DNA of 64,000 nt from positions 1 through 64,000 of the forward strand of contig NZ_WNXX01000018.1 of assembly GCF_009733795.1 (NCBI RefSeq). The letters run 5' to 3'. The notes below the pieces were generated by a model. The model saw only the letters and a program-made list of their open reading frames with translations. It made no database searches and was not told the DNA's origin. Both the position numbers and the translations under genes were made by a program. Below, piece by piece: positions 8,227 through 16,050 of the stretch (the first letter of the stretch is position 1; each line of letters starts with the position of its first letter). This DNA comes from Actinotalea caeni. GTDB lineage: Bacteria > Actinomycetota > Actinomycetes > Actinomycetales > Beutenbergiaceae.

Positions 8227-11225
8227 GCGCCGGCCCGCAGCCGCACCTGCAGCCGCGCCGGAGCCGGCTCCAGCGTCGCGTTCGGGAGCACACCCGGCCC
8301 GCACGCGGCCGAGCCGACACCGTGCTGGGCGACGTCGACGTGCAGCCACAGGGCGCCGTCGGGCCACAGCTCGTGCGGGTGCCGCGCCGCCGCGAGCGCC
8401 TGGTCCGACCACGGCCGTGCCGTGAGCTCGACGCCGTCGATCTCGTCGACGCCGAGCGTCACCTCGCCGGCTCGCAGCTCGAGCGGACCTGCGGCGAGCC
8501 CGATCCTCGCGCGGGTCACGCCGCGCCGTGCGCCGTTCTCCTGCGGGTGCGTGTACCGGGTCTGCAGCTCCTCGACCGTGTGGCGGTAGCGGCCGAACAG
8601 CGCCGCCTTCGCCGAGTCGGCGTAGGACTCGCCCGGCCCCTGCCCGACCCAGTCGACGACGACGTCGCCCGCGCCCTCCTGCTCCAGCGCCAGCAGCCAC
8701 CCCAGCCGCGGCAGCGGCCCCGCCCAGCGGCCCTCGGGCACCAGGTCGAGCGTGACGTCGACCGTCTGCGGGTCCTCGGCGTCGGCGCGCCACGTCCAGG
8801 TGACCGCCAGCCCGCACTCGCTCGCCGCGCCGGCGAGCCGGCCCGTGACGACGAGCGCCTCGCCCTGCTCGTCGGTCTCGACCGTGACGTCGTCGAGCCG
8901 CTCGCGCAGCCGGGTCAGGCCCGCCTGCTCCCACAGCCGCGCGTCCTGGCGGCCGGGCCCGTTGTCGGCGGCGTCGTTGTCGGTCGGGGCGCGCCACGCG
9001 TCGGCGCGCGACGTGCGCACCGGGGTGCCGCCGAGGGAGACGAGGCGACCTGCGCCGTCGAACCGCGCCGGGCCGACGGCGAAGCCGTCCTCGCCACGCT
9101 CGACCGACCCGGACACCGGCGCCAGCGGCGCACGGCCCTGCACGTGCAGCTGCCCCGCGCCCAGCTCGGCCGGCACGTGGTCGCCGCTCTCGCGGCTGAC
9201 GGCGCGCACCAGCCACCAGACGTCGACGTCGTCGCCCACCTCGGGCACCTCGATGCCGGCGGCCTCGAGCGACACGATCGCCGACTCGCCCGGCTCCAGC
9301 ACCCCGACGGCGTCGCTCAGCGAGCCCTCCGCGAGGGTCTCGCCGTCGGCGCTCAGCGTCCAGCGCAGGTCGACGTGCTCGGTGGTGCGGAACGCGTAGC
9401 GGTTGCGGATCTCGATCGCGCCGTCCAGGCCCGGGAACTCCTCGATCCGCACCGGCGCGTACACCGCCGCCATCTCCACCATGCCGGGCGACGGCGTCCG
9501 GTCCGGCAGCAGCAGCCCGTCGGCGATGAAGGTGCCGTCGTGCAGCTCCTCGCCGAAGTCGCCGCCGTAGCCGTAGAAGGGCGTGCCGTCCGCGTCGCGG
9601 GTCGCGATGCCGTGGTCGATCCACTCCCACACGAAGCCGCCCATGAGGCGCGGGTACGCCTCGAACACCTCGTCGTAGTCGCTGAAGCCGCCCGGCCCGT
9701 TGCCCATCGCGTGCACGTACTCGCACTGGATGAACGGCAGCGTGCGCCGCCGGGCCGCGGTCTCGCCGTCGATCGTGTCGTCGGGCTGGTTGCGCTGCAG
9801 CGCACGGTCCTCGCCGCGCCCGATCTCCAGCGTCTCGGCGACCGAGGCGTACATGCGGGAGTAGACGTCGGTGTGCTCCGCCGTCCAGTCGCCCTCGTAG
9901 TGCAGCGGGCGGGAGTCGTCGATCTCGCGGATCGCGGCGGCCATCTCGCCGAGGTTGCGGCCGACGCCGGCCTCGTTGCCGAGCGACCACATGACGATGC
10001 TCGGGTGGTGGGCGTCGCGGCGGACCATGCGCTGCACCCGGTCGACCAGCACGTCGCGCCAGGCCGGGGAGTCGGTCGGGTTGTCGCGCCACCCGTTGGG
10101 CTCGAAGCCGTGGGTCTCCAGGTCGTTCTCGTCGATGACGTAGAGCCCGTAGGCGTCGCACAGGTCGAGGAAGTGCGGGTGCGGCGGGTAGTGCGAGGTG
10201 CGGACCGCGTTGACGTGGTGGGTCTTCGCCAGCAGCACGTCGGCGAGCATCGTCTCGCGCGTGACGGCGCGGCCGCGGGTCGGCTCGAACTCGTGGCGGT
10301 TGACGCCGTACAGCTTGACCGGGGCCCCGTTGACGGTGAACACGCCGTCGACGATCGCGATCGTGCGGAACCCGACGCGCACGACGACGGTCTCGGCCGC
10401 GGTGCGCACCTGCGCCTCGTAGAGCCGCGGCGTCTCGGCGCTCCACGGCTCGACGGCGACGGTCGCCTCCTCGCCCGCGGCGAGCTCGAGCCCGAGCTCC
10501 GGGACGCTGACCGTCGCCTCGGCGTCGCCGAGCGTCTCGACGTCGATGCGCAGCGTGCCCTCGCCGGTCGTGTGGTCGTAGGAGGCGTCGACCGAGACGT
10601 GCTCGATGCCGCCCTCGGGCCGGTGCGCGAGCTCGACGTCGCGGAAGATGCCGGACAGCCACCACTGGTCCTGGTCCTCGACGTAGGTGAACGCCGACCA
10701 CTGCGTCACCCGCACCGCGAGCAGGTTCTCGCCCGCCTGCACGTGCTCGGTGACGTCGATCTCGGTCGGCAGCCGGGAGCCGTGGGAGGTCGCGACCGGG
10801 GTGCCGTTGACGGCGACCTCGAACCAGGAGTCGACGCCCTCGAAGCGGAGCACCACGCGCCCGGAGCCCAGCCACGTCTCGGGGACCTCGACGGTGCGGC
10901 GGTACTCACCGGTCGGGTTCTCCCGCGGCACGTTCGGCGGGTCGACGGGGATCGGGAACAGCACGTTCGTGTAGGCGGGCTTGCCGTAGGGCCACGCGTC
11001 CGGCGCACCCGCGAGCTGCCAGTGCCCGGGCACCGCGATCGTGTCCCAGCCCGCGCCGACGTCCGCCGAGTCCGCGCCCGTACGCGCCTCGTCGAAGAGC
11101 CGGAACCGCCACTCGCCGTTCAGGTCGAGCGACTCGGCCGTGCTCGCGCCCGCCGGCGGCCGGAACCGTGGCCCTCGCACCCCGGCGGGGACGACGACGT
11201 CGGTGTGGGTCGGGAGCGAGCTCAT
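8223..11225 (-). CDS. lacZ: Beta-galactosidase, glycoside hydrolase family 2 (LacZ type)
   Basis: 1000 residues, the normal LacZ length, with a sugar-binding N-terminal domain (SLNGEWRFRLFD type), a GH2 immunoglobulin-like domain, a TIM barrel and a C-terminal Bgal_small_N domain (GRLVSLGGTPV onward). The acid/base Glu is in SLGNEAG near residue 417 and the nucleophile Glu in FIQCEYVHAMGN near residue 502. No secretion signal, so it hydrolyses imported beta-galactosides. ATG 11225 follows AGGAGAAG. A possible operator lies just upstream; the next gene is a GDPD enzyme. Confidence 0.95.
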   Translation of the reverse strand: MSSLPTHTDVVVPAGVRGPRFRPPAGASTAESLDLNGEWRFRLFDEARTGADSADVGAGWDTIAVPGHWQLAGAPDAWPYGKPAYTNVLFPIPVDPPNVPRENPTGEYRRTVEVPETWLGSGRVVLRFEGVDSWFEVAVNGTPVATSHGSRLPTEIDVTEHVQAGENLLAVRVTQWSAFTYVEDQDQWWLSGIFRDVELAHRPEGGIEHVSVDASYDHTTGEGTLRIDVETLGDAEATVSVPELGLELAAGEEATVAVEPWSAETPRLYEAQVRTAAETVVVRVGFRTIAIVDGVFTVNGAPVKLYGVNRHEFEPTRGRAVTRETMLADVLLAKTHHVNAVRTSHYPPHPHFLDLCDAYGLYVIDENDLETHGFEPNGWRDNPTDSPAWRDVLVDRVQRMVRRDAHHPSIVMWSLGNEAGVGRNLGEMAAAIREIDDSRPLHYEGDWTAEHTDVYSRMYASVAETLEIGRGEDRALQRNQPDDTIDGETAARRRTLPFIQCEYVHAMGNGPGGFSDYDEVFEAYPRLMGGFVWEWIDHGIATRDADGTPFYGYGGDFGEELHDGTFIADGLLLPDRTPSPGMVEMAAVYAPVRIEEFPGLDGAIEIRNRYAFRTTEHVDLRWTLSADGETLAEGSLSDAVGVLEPGESAIVSLEAAGIEVPEVGDDVDVWWLVRAVSRESGDHVPAELGAGQLHVQGRAPLAPVSGSVERGEDGFAVGPARFDGAGRLVSLGGTPVRTSRADAWRAPTDNDAADNGPGRQDARLWEQAGLTRLRERLDDVTVETDEQGEALVVTGRLAGAASECGLAVTWTWRADAEDPQTVDVTLDLVPEGRWAGPLPRLGWLLALEQEGAGDVVVDWVGQGPGESYADSAKAALFGRYRHTVEELQTRYTHPQENGARRGVTRARIGLAAGPLELRAGEVTLGVDEIDGVELTARPWSDQALAAARHPHELWPDGALWLHVDVAQHGVGSAACGPGVLPNATLEPAPARLQVRLRAGA

Positions 11226-11255
11226 CGACTTCTCCTGAGGGTTGAAAGAATCCGT

Positions 11256-11284
11256 CCGCAGGAGCCTAGTGGCGCCTCCTGCGG
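11256..11284 (-). promoter_or_regulatory. Possible lacZ promoter/operator inverted repeat
   Basis: CCGCAGGAG (11256-11264) and CTCCTGCGG (11276-11284) form perfect 9-base arms around an 11-base centre. A minus-strand -10-like TAGGCT (11263-11268) lies inside it, about 38 bases before the lacZ start. A repressor bound here would block lacZ. The regulator is unknown, and an RNA hairpin is also possible. Confidence 0.35.
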
Positions 11285-11336
11285 GTCCTGGCACCGCAGC
11301 GCCGTGCTCATCAGCGGACGCGATGAGCAGGCCTAC

Positions 11337-11342
11337 TACGGT
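11337..11342 (+). promoter_or_regulatory. -10 element for a leaderless amidohydrolase mRNA
   Basis: TACGGT ends 6 bases before ATG 11349, and no ribosome binding site lies between. This spacing puts the transcription start at or next to the start codon. Confidence 0.45.
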
Positions 11343-11348
11343 GGCCGC

Positions 11349-12620
11349 ATGACGCACGCCGCCCCTTCCGCCGCCGACGCCGTGCTCGCCGGCCTCCCCG
11401 GTCTCGACTGGCTCGAGAGCACCTACACCGACCTGCACGCCCATCCCGAGCTGTCGCACCGCGAGCACCGCAGCGCCGCGATCTGCGCCGCCCGGCTCCG
11501 CGAGCTCGGCTTCGAGGTGACCGAGGGCATCGGCGGCACCGGTGTCGTCGGGGTGCTGCGCAACGACCGCGACGGCGAGACCGGCCCGGTGGTGGTGTTC
11601 CGGGCGGACATGGACGGGCTGCCGGTCGCCGAGGCGACGGGGCTGCCCTACGCCTCGACCGACGTCGGGCTCGACCGCCACGGCGTGGAGTGGCCGACGA
11701 TGCACGCCTGCGGCCACGACTTCCACATGACCTGGCTGCTCGGCGCCGCCGCGCTGCTCGCGGGGGCCCGGGACGCCTGGTCGGGCACCTTCGTCGCGCT
11801 CTTCCAGCCCGCCGAGGAGACCGGCGACGGCGCGGTCGCGATGGTCGAGGACGGTCTCGTCGACCGGCTGCCGCGGCCGGACGTCGTCATCGGGCAGCAC
11901 GTCGGCGCCGAGCGCGCCGGCAGCGTGCACCTGCGGCCCGGGCCGGCGATGTCGCGCTCGGAGAACCTCAAGATCGTCGTGCACGGCAAGGGTGGGCACG
12001 GCTCGATGCCGCACTACACGATCGACCCGGTCGTCGTCGCGGCCGCGATCGTGACGCGGCTGCAGACCGTCGTGGCGCGCGAGCTCTCGCCGTTCGAGTT
12101 CGGCGTCGTGACCGTGGGCATGCTGCAGGCGGGCACGAAGGCGAACATCATCCCGGCCACGGCGGAGCTGCACGTCAACATCCGTTCCTACGACGACGGC
12201 GTGCACGACCGCCTCGTCGAGGCGATCACCCGGATCTGCCGCGGCGAGGCGGCCGCGGCCGGCTGCCCGGCCGAGCCCGAGATCAGCTCCTACGACCGGG
12301 TGCCCCTGACCGACAACGACCCCGACGTCGTCGCCACCGTCCGCGCGGCGCTGCTCGACGCCGGACTCGAGGTCGTGCACGGCGAGCAGATCACCGGCAG
12401 CGAGGACTTCTCCTGGCTGCCGCGCGCCTGGGGCGTGCCGTACGCGTACTGGTTCATCGGCGGCTGGGACCCGGCCGCCTACGACCAGGCGGTCGCGACC
12501 GGCACCGAGCGGGACATCCCGAGCAACCACTCGCCGTACTTCGCGCCCGTCATCCACCCGACGCTCGAGACCGGGGTGCGCTCCGCCGTCGCCTCCTCGC
12601 TGGCCTTCCTGGGGCGATGA
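11349..12620 (+). CDS. M20-family metallo-amidohydrolase
   Basis: 423 residues of the M20D peptidase family, which removes N-acyl groups from amino acids or cleaves small amides. Metal-site motifs are visible: HPELSHREHRS, ADMDGLP, MHACGHDFH, FQPAEETGDGA (general base Glu) and the late GSEDFSWL. A dimerisation domain begins at KIVVHGKGGHGSMPH. The exact substrate is not readable (hippurate, N-acetyl amino acid and indole-acetyl conjugate hydrolases share this pattern). It is transcribed away from lacZ and appears leaderless. The next gene follows after 7 bases. Confidence 0.9.
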   Translation: MTHAAPSAADAVLAGLPGLDWLESTYTDLHAHPELSHREHRSAAICAARLRELGFEVTEGIGGTGVVGVLRNDRDGETGPVVVFRADMDGLPVAEATGLPYASTDVGLDRHGVEWPTMHACGHDFHMTWLLGAAALLAGARDAWSGTFVALFQPAEETGDGAVAMVEDGLVDRLPRPDVVIGQHVGAERAGSVHLRPGPAMSRSENLKIVVHGKGGHGSMPHYTIDPVVVAAAIVTRLQTVVARELSPFEFGVVTVGMLQAGTKANIIPATAELHVNIRSYDDGVHDRLVEAITRICRGEAAAAGCPAEPEISSYDRVPLTDNDPDVVATVRAALLDAGLEVVHGEQITGSEDFSWLPRAWGVPYAYWFIGGWDPAAYDQAVATGTERDIPSNHSPYFAPVIHPTLETGVRSAVASSLAFLGR

Positions 12621-12627
12621 CCACGCC

Positions 12628-12858
12628 GTGACCGAGCTGCCGCCAGGCCTCGCCGACGACCCCTTCGACCACCAGGTCACCAGCTCGGGCCAGGTGCGGG
12701 TGTTCCGCGGCGGGCGGCTGGTCACCGTGATCGGCGGCCGCGACGCCGCCCGCCTCGCCGCCCGGCTCGAGGACGCCGACGAGGTGCGGCGCCAGCACCT
12801 GCTCGCCCGCGCGACCGGGAACTACCGGCAGGGCAACGAGAAGCGCCCGCACCGCTGA
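12628..12858 (+). CDS. Small conserved actinobacterial protein, unknown function
   Basis: 76 residues starting at GTG 12628, 7 bases behind the amidohydrolase, so probably cotranscribed. The sequence (DPFDHQVTSSGQVRVFRGGRLVTVIGG...ARATGNYRQGNE) has the pattern of a small protein widespread in actinobacteria: a short beta-rich half, then a helix ending in LLARATGN. No catalytic motif is visible. I recognise the family shape but know of no function. Confidence 0.75.
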   Translation: MTELPPGLADDPFDHQVTSSGQVRVFRGGRLVTVIGGRDAARLAARLEDADEVRRQHLLARATGNYRQGNEKRPHR

Positions 12859-12905
12859 CCTCCGGCACCTGCCGCGGCCGGGACGCAGTGCGACAGACTG
12901 GCCCG

Positions 12906-13316
12906 ATGGAGCTGAGGGTGTCGGCGTACGCGGTGGTCGTCCAGGACGGACGCCTGCTGCTCGCGCACTGGAACGACCACGGCGCGTCGGGGTGGACGAT
13001 GCCCGGTGGCGGGATCGAGCCCGGCGAGGACCCGGCCGACGCCGCGGTGCGCGAGGTGCGCGAGGAGACCGGCTACGACGTCGAGCTCGACGAGCTGCTG
13101 GGCATCGACTCGCTCGTGGCGCGCCGCGTCGACGGGCGCACGGCGCACGCGCTGCGCGTGCTCTACCGCGCGCGGGTGGTCGGCGGCACGCTCGCCCACG
13201 AGCGCGACGGCTCGACCGACGAGGCCGCCTGGATACCGCTGGCGGACGTCGACGACCTCGACAGGGTCGGGCTCGTCGACGTCGCGCGGCGCATGGCGGG
13301 GCTGCTCGACGGGTAG
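12906..13316 (+). CDS. Nudix hydrolase
   Basis: 136 residues with a complete Nudix box, GGIEPGEDPADAAVREVREETGYDV, at about residues 38-62; the REVREE glutamates bind Mg2+. Nudix enzymes split nucleoside diphosphates linked to another group; the specificity cannot be read here. The N-terminal ELRVSAYAVVVQDGRLLLAHW strand is typical of the fold. It converges on the YtpQ-like gene; the gap has a small hairpin. Confidence 0.9.
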   Translation: MELRVSAYAVVVQDGRLLLAHWNDHGASGWTMPGGGIEPGEDPADAAVREVREETGYDVELDELLGIDSLVARRVDGRTAHALRVLYRARVVGGTLAHERDGSTDEAAWIPLADVDDLDRVGLVDVARRMAGLLDG

Positions 13317-13331
13317 CGCCGCGCCCCGCTC

Positions 13332-13439
13332 ATCACCTCGACCCAGCGCGCGAGGCTGGCGGCCCGGGCCGACCGGGCGGAACGTGCGGACATCGCGGAC
13401 ACCTCCTGCACGACAGGAGTGGTGCGGCCCCGAGGTGAT
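13332..13439. terminator. Hairpin and inverted repeat between convergent genes
   Basis: CTCCTG/CAGGAG (13403-13408 and 13414-13419, loop CACGA) forms a small hairpin between the Nudix gene and the YtpQ-like gene. A wider repeat, ATCACCTCG (13332-13340) and CGAGGTGAT (13431-13439), brackets it with perfect 9-base arms. Probably bidirectional termination, with moderate support only. Confidence 0.4.
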
Positions 13440-13445
13440 ACCCGC

Positions 13446-14414
13446 TCAGCCGCCCAGCACGCCGTGCCGCGCGAACGACTCCTCCGCCGCGCCGTCGACC
13501 CGGATCGCCACCTGCTCGCCGCTCATGTCGGTCAGCTGCTGCCGGCGGCCGTCGGCGCCGAGGAAGTACACGTGCGGGCTGAGCGCGCCCGGCGCCCCCT
13601 CGTACTGGCTGCGCGCGAGACCGACGAGCCCGCGCACCGCCATCACGGTCCCCGGCCCGGCGATCGGGTGGATCGCGGCGACGTGCCGGTTCGGCACCAC
13701 CGCGACGACGTCGGTCGACGGCGCGGCGCCGATGCGCTCCAGCAGGTCGGGGAGCACGAGCACGCGCGAGGGGCCGAAGTAGTCGTCGGTGTCGAACACG
13801 TGGATCGTCGCGTCGGCGCGCGAGTCGTCGGCGGTGATCGGGTGGTGGCTCATCGCCGGCAGCGCGCGGATGTTCGCGAGCGCGAGCGCGCGGATCTCCT
13901 CCCAGCTGCCCAGGTTGTCGATGCTCGAGACCTCCTCGATGTGCTCGGGGTGGTCGACCGCGACCATCGGCACGATCCCCGGCAGCACCGGCTCGCCGTA
14001 CTCGGGAGGCCGCGGCAGCCCGTCCACGGACCGCAGCCGCAGGTAGAGCCGGTCGCGGACCTGCGCGAGCGAGCGCGGCCCGGGCGCGTCGATCGAGGCG
14101 TTCATGATCCGGGCGAACTCCGACACCACCTCCGGCCAGTGCTCGCGCGGCGTGCGGCGCAGCGTGGCCTCGACGTTCGTGAGCCCGAACGCGCGGCCGT
14201 CGATGCCGCGCAGCACCCCGGCGCCGTCGGGCACGAGCTCGCGGCCCAGCCGCGCGAACTCCTGCCGCACCATCGCGACGACGCGCGCGCGGTCCTCCTC
14301 GTCGAACGGCTCGGCGCCCGGGTTCCCCGTGGGCGGGCCCTCGCCGCTCCCCCGAGGTGGTGGCGTCCGGTCACCGCTGTCGGCCCGCTTGCGGAACCGG
14401 TCCATCCATCCCAT
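13446..14414 (-). CDS. DUF1444/YtpQ-like protein, unknown function
   Basis: 322 residues, hydrophilic, no signal peptide. After a basic, Pro/Gly-rich start (residues 1-35), the pattern FARLGRELVPDG...RTPREHWPEVVSEFA...ALALANIRALP...DDYFGPSRVLVLPDLLER...VVAVVPNRHVAAIHP resembles the DUF1444 (YtpQ) family. Its biochemical role is not known. ATG 14414 is preferred; there is no clear ribosome binding site. It is divergent from the arsR operon and faces the Nudix gene. Confidence 0.65.
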   Translation of the reverse strand: MGWMDRFRKRADSGDRTPPPRGSGEGPPTGNPGAEPFDEEDRARVVAMVRQEFARLGRELVPDGAGVLRGIDGRAFGLTNVEATLRRTPREHWPEVVSEFARIMNASIDAPGPRSLAQVRDRLYLRLRSVDGLPRPPEYGEPVLPGIVPMVAVDHPEHIEEVSSIDNLGSWEEIRALALANIRALPAMSHHPITADDSRADATIHVFDTDDYFGPSRVLVLPDLLERIGAAPSTDVVAVVPNRHVAAIHPIAGPGTVMAVRGLVGLARSQYEGAPGALSPHVYFLGADGRRQQLTDMSGEQVAIRVDGAAEESFARHGVLGG

Positions 14415-14550
14415 GCGACCAACATGTCAGGGATCGCGGCCGAGCACGATGGGGAGGCGGACCCTCGGACACGATCGGTGCGCACCGCGGCCACGACCGG
14501 ACCGCCGCGGACCCCGAGCCGCGACCCTGGACCGGTCCCCACGAGGTTGT

Positions 14551-14612
14551 TCAACCATCCGGTTGACAACCCGTGCACCGGCGTCTACCGTTCTTCTCAA
14601 CCGGATAGTTGA
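14551..14612 (+). promoter_or_regulatory. Autoregulated promoter of the arsR operon with two operators
   Basis: Operator 1, TCAACCATCCGGTTGA (14551-14566), and operator 2, TCAACCGGATAGTTGA (14597-14612), are reverse complements of each other at 15 of 16 positions; each is an imperfect palindrome. A promoter runs through them: -35 TTGACA (14563-14568) within operator 1, 17-base spacing, -10 TACCGT (14586-14591). Operator 2 covers the expected start site and the GAGGA ribosome binding site. Binding of the ArsR product to either site would shut off the operon. Confidence 0.8.
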
Positions 14613-14621
14613 GGACGGCTG

Positions 14622-14975
14622 ATGACGGACACGCTCTCCCAGGTCTTCGCCGCACTCGCCGACCCGACGCGGCGCGACATCGTCGCGCGGCTCGCGACGG
14701 CGGACGCGTCGGTCACCGAGCTCGCGGCGCCCTACGACGTCAGCGTGCAGGCGGTCTCCAAGCACCTCAAGGTGCTCGAGCAGGCCGGGCTGGTGACGAA
14801 GACCAAGGACGCGCAACGCCGTCAGGTGCACCTCGAGGCGGAGGTGTTCGACCTCATGACCAGGTGGATCGAGCGCTACCGGCGTGAGGCCGAGCAGCGC
14901 TACCAGCGGCTCGACGCCGTGCTGGCACAGATGAACGACGACAGCGACACCCAGCAGAAGGGACAGGCATCATGA
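14622..14975 (+). CDS. ArsR-family repressor of an SRPBCC operon
   Basis: 117 residues with a winged helix-turn-helix: VFAALADPTRRDIVARL, then VTELAAPYDVSVQAVSKHLKVLEQAGLV as recognition helix, and a KDAQRRQVHLEAEVF wing. It lacks the cysteine metal site of classical ArsR/SmtB proteins and belongs to the branch paired with SRPBCC (AHA1-like) proteins. Its ATG is 10 bases behind operator 2, and its stop overlaps the next start (ATGA), so it very likely represses its own operon. Confidence 0.9.
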   Translation: MTDTLSQVFAALADPTRRDIVARLATADASVTELAAPYDVSVQAVSKHLKVLEQAGLVTKTKDAQRRQVHLEAEVFDLMTRWIERYRREAEQRYQRLDAVLAQMNDDSDTQQKGQAS

Positions 14976-15463
14976 CCACCACCACGCGCCTCGCCGAGGC
15001 CACGATCGAGGCCGACGAGAAGGTGCCGGCCATCCGCATCACGCGCGACTTCCGGGCCACGCCCGCGCAGCTGCTGGCCGCGCACACCGACCCGGGGCTG
15101 TTCGCCCGCTGGGTCGGACCGAACGGCATGAACACCGAGATCGTCGTCTGGGACGCCCGCGACGGCGGCGAGTGGCGCTACGTCGCCCGGCGCGACGGCG
15201 AGGAGTACGCCTTCCGCGGCTGCTTCCACGAGGTCAACGATCAGCGCATCGTCCAGACGTTCACCTTCGAGGGCTACCCGCAGGGTGTCGCGCTCGAGAC
15301 GCTGACGTTCGAGGACCTCGGTGACGGCTACACGCGGCTGCACGCGCAGTCGCTGTGCGACTCCTTCGAGGAGCGTGACGGCATGCTCGCCTCCGGCATG
15401 GAGAGCGGCGTCCACGAGGGCTACGCCAAGCTGGACGGCCTCCTCGCCGAGGGAGCCCGGTGA
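14972..15463 (+). CDS. SRPBCC (AHA1-like) domain protein
   Basis: 163 residues of the START/AHA1 hydrophobic-pocket fold: ITRDFRATPAQLLAAHTDPGLFARWVGP at the N-terminus, WDARDGGEWRYVARRDGEEYAFRGCFHEV in the sheet, and FEERDGMLASGMESGVHEGYAKLD in the C-terminal helix. Proteins of this type bind small hydrophobic ligands; the ligand is unknown. It overlaps arsR by ATGA and the next gene by GTGA, forming a tight three-gene unit. Confidence 0.9.
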   Translation: MTTTTRLAEATIEADEKVPAIRITRDFRATPAQLLAAHTDPGLFARWVGPNGMNTEIVVWDARDGGEWRYVARRDGEEYAFRGCFHEVNDQRIVQTFTFEGYPQGVALETLTFEDLGDGYTRLHAQSLCDSFEERDGMLASGMESGVHEGYAKLDGLLAEGAR

Positions 15464-16050
15464 CCCAGGGGTCGCTGACCGAGCTCGAGCCGGCCGAGCG
15501 GCACCGGCGGGTGGCCGCCGGCCTGGCCGCCGTCGCGGCGCAGGTCACCGACTGGGACGCTCCCTCGCCCGTGCCGCAGTGGCGGGCGAGGGACGTCGTC
15601 GGGCACCTCCTCGAGTGGTTCCCCGGGTTCCTGGCCGGCGGCGGCGTGACGCTGCCGGCCGGGCCCGGCCCCGACGACCCGGTCGCGGCGTGGCGGCACC
15701 AGGCCGACGCGGTGCAGGCGCTCCTCGACGACCCCGCGACCGCCGGGCGCACGTTCGAGCGCGACCACGTGCCCGCGCAGCCGCTCGCGGAGGCGGTCGA
15801 CCGGTTCTACACCGCCGACGTCTTCATGCACACGTGGGACCTCGGCCGCGCGGCCGGCGTCACCGTCGCGCTCGACCCCGCCTGGTGCGCCGCCCTGCTG
15901 GCGGGCATGACCCCGATCGAGGACCTCATGCGCGCCTCGGGCCAGTACGGCCCTGCCGTCGCGGTGCCCGACGACGCCGACCCCCAGACCCGGCTCGTCG
16001 CGTTCATCGGCCGCGACCCGGGATGGATCCCCGCCGTCACACGGTCTTGA
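15460..16050 (+). CDS. TIGR03086-type DinB/mycothiol-like metal-binding protein
   Basis: 196 residues. The four-helix DinB-like fold is suggested by VGHLLEWFPGFLAGG (His) and YTADVFMHTWDLGRAAG (His, Asp), positions that bind a divalent metal in the mycothiol-dependent maleylpyruvate isomerase N-domain family. A C-terminal half resembles the usual MTPIEDLMRASGQYGPAV ending. Many relatives use mycothiol or have no known substrate. GTG 15460 overlaps the SRPBCC stop. Its 3' end overlaps pntB, on the other strand, by 14 bases. Confidence 0.85.
   Translation: MTQGSLTELEPAERHRRVAAGLAAVAAQVTDWDAPSPVPQWRARDVVGHLLEWFPGFLAGGGVTLPAGPGPDDPVAAWRHQADAVQALLDDPATAGRTFERDHVPAQPLAEAVDRFYTADVFMHTWDLGRAAGVTVALDPAWCAALLAGMTPIEDLMRASGQYGPAVAVPDDADPQTRLVAFIGRDPGWIPAVTRS

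Noticed and set aside
13163-13393. A 76-codon minus-strand frame with an AGGAGG motif before ATG 13393
   Set aside because: It runs antisense through the Nudix gene and its product is Ser/Ala/Arg low-complexity. The AGGAGG is part of the terminator-like hairpin at 13403-13419.
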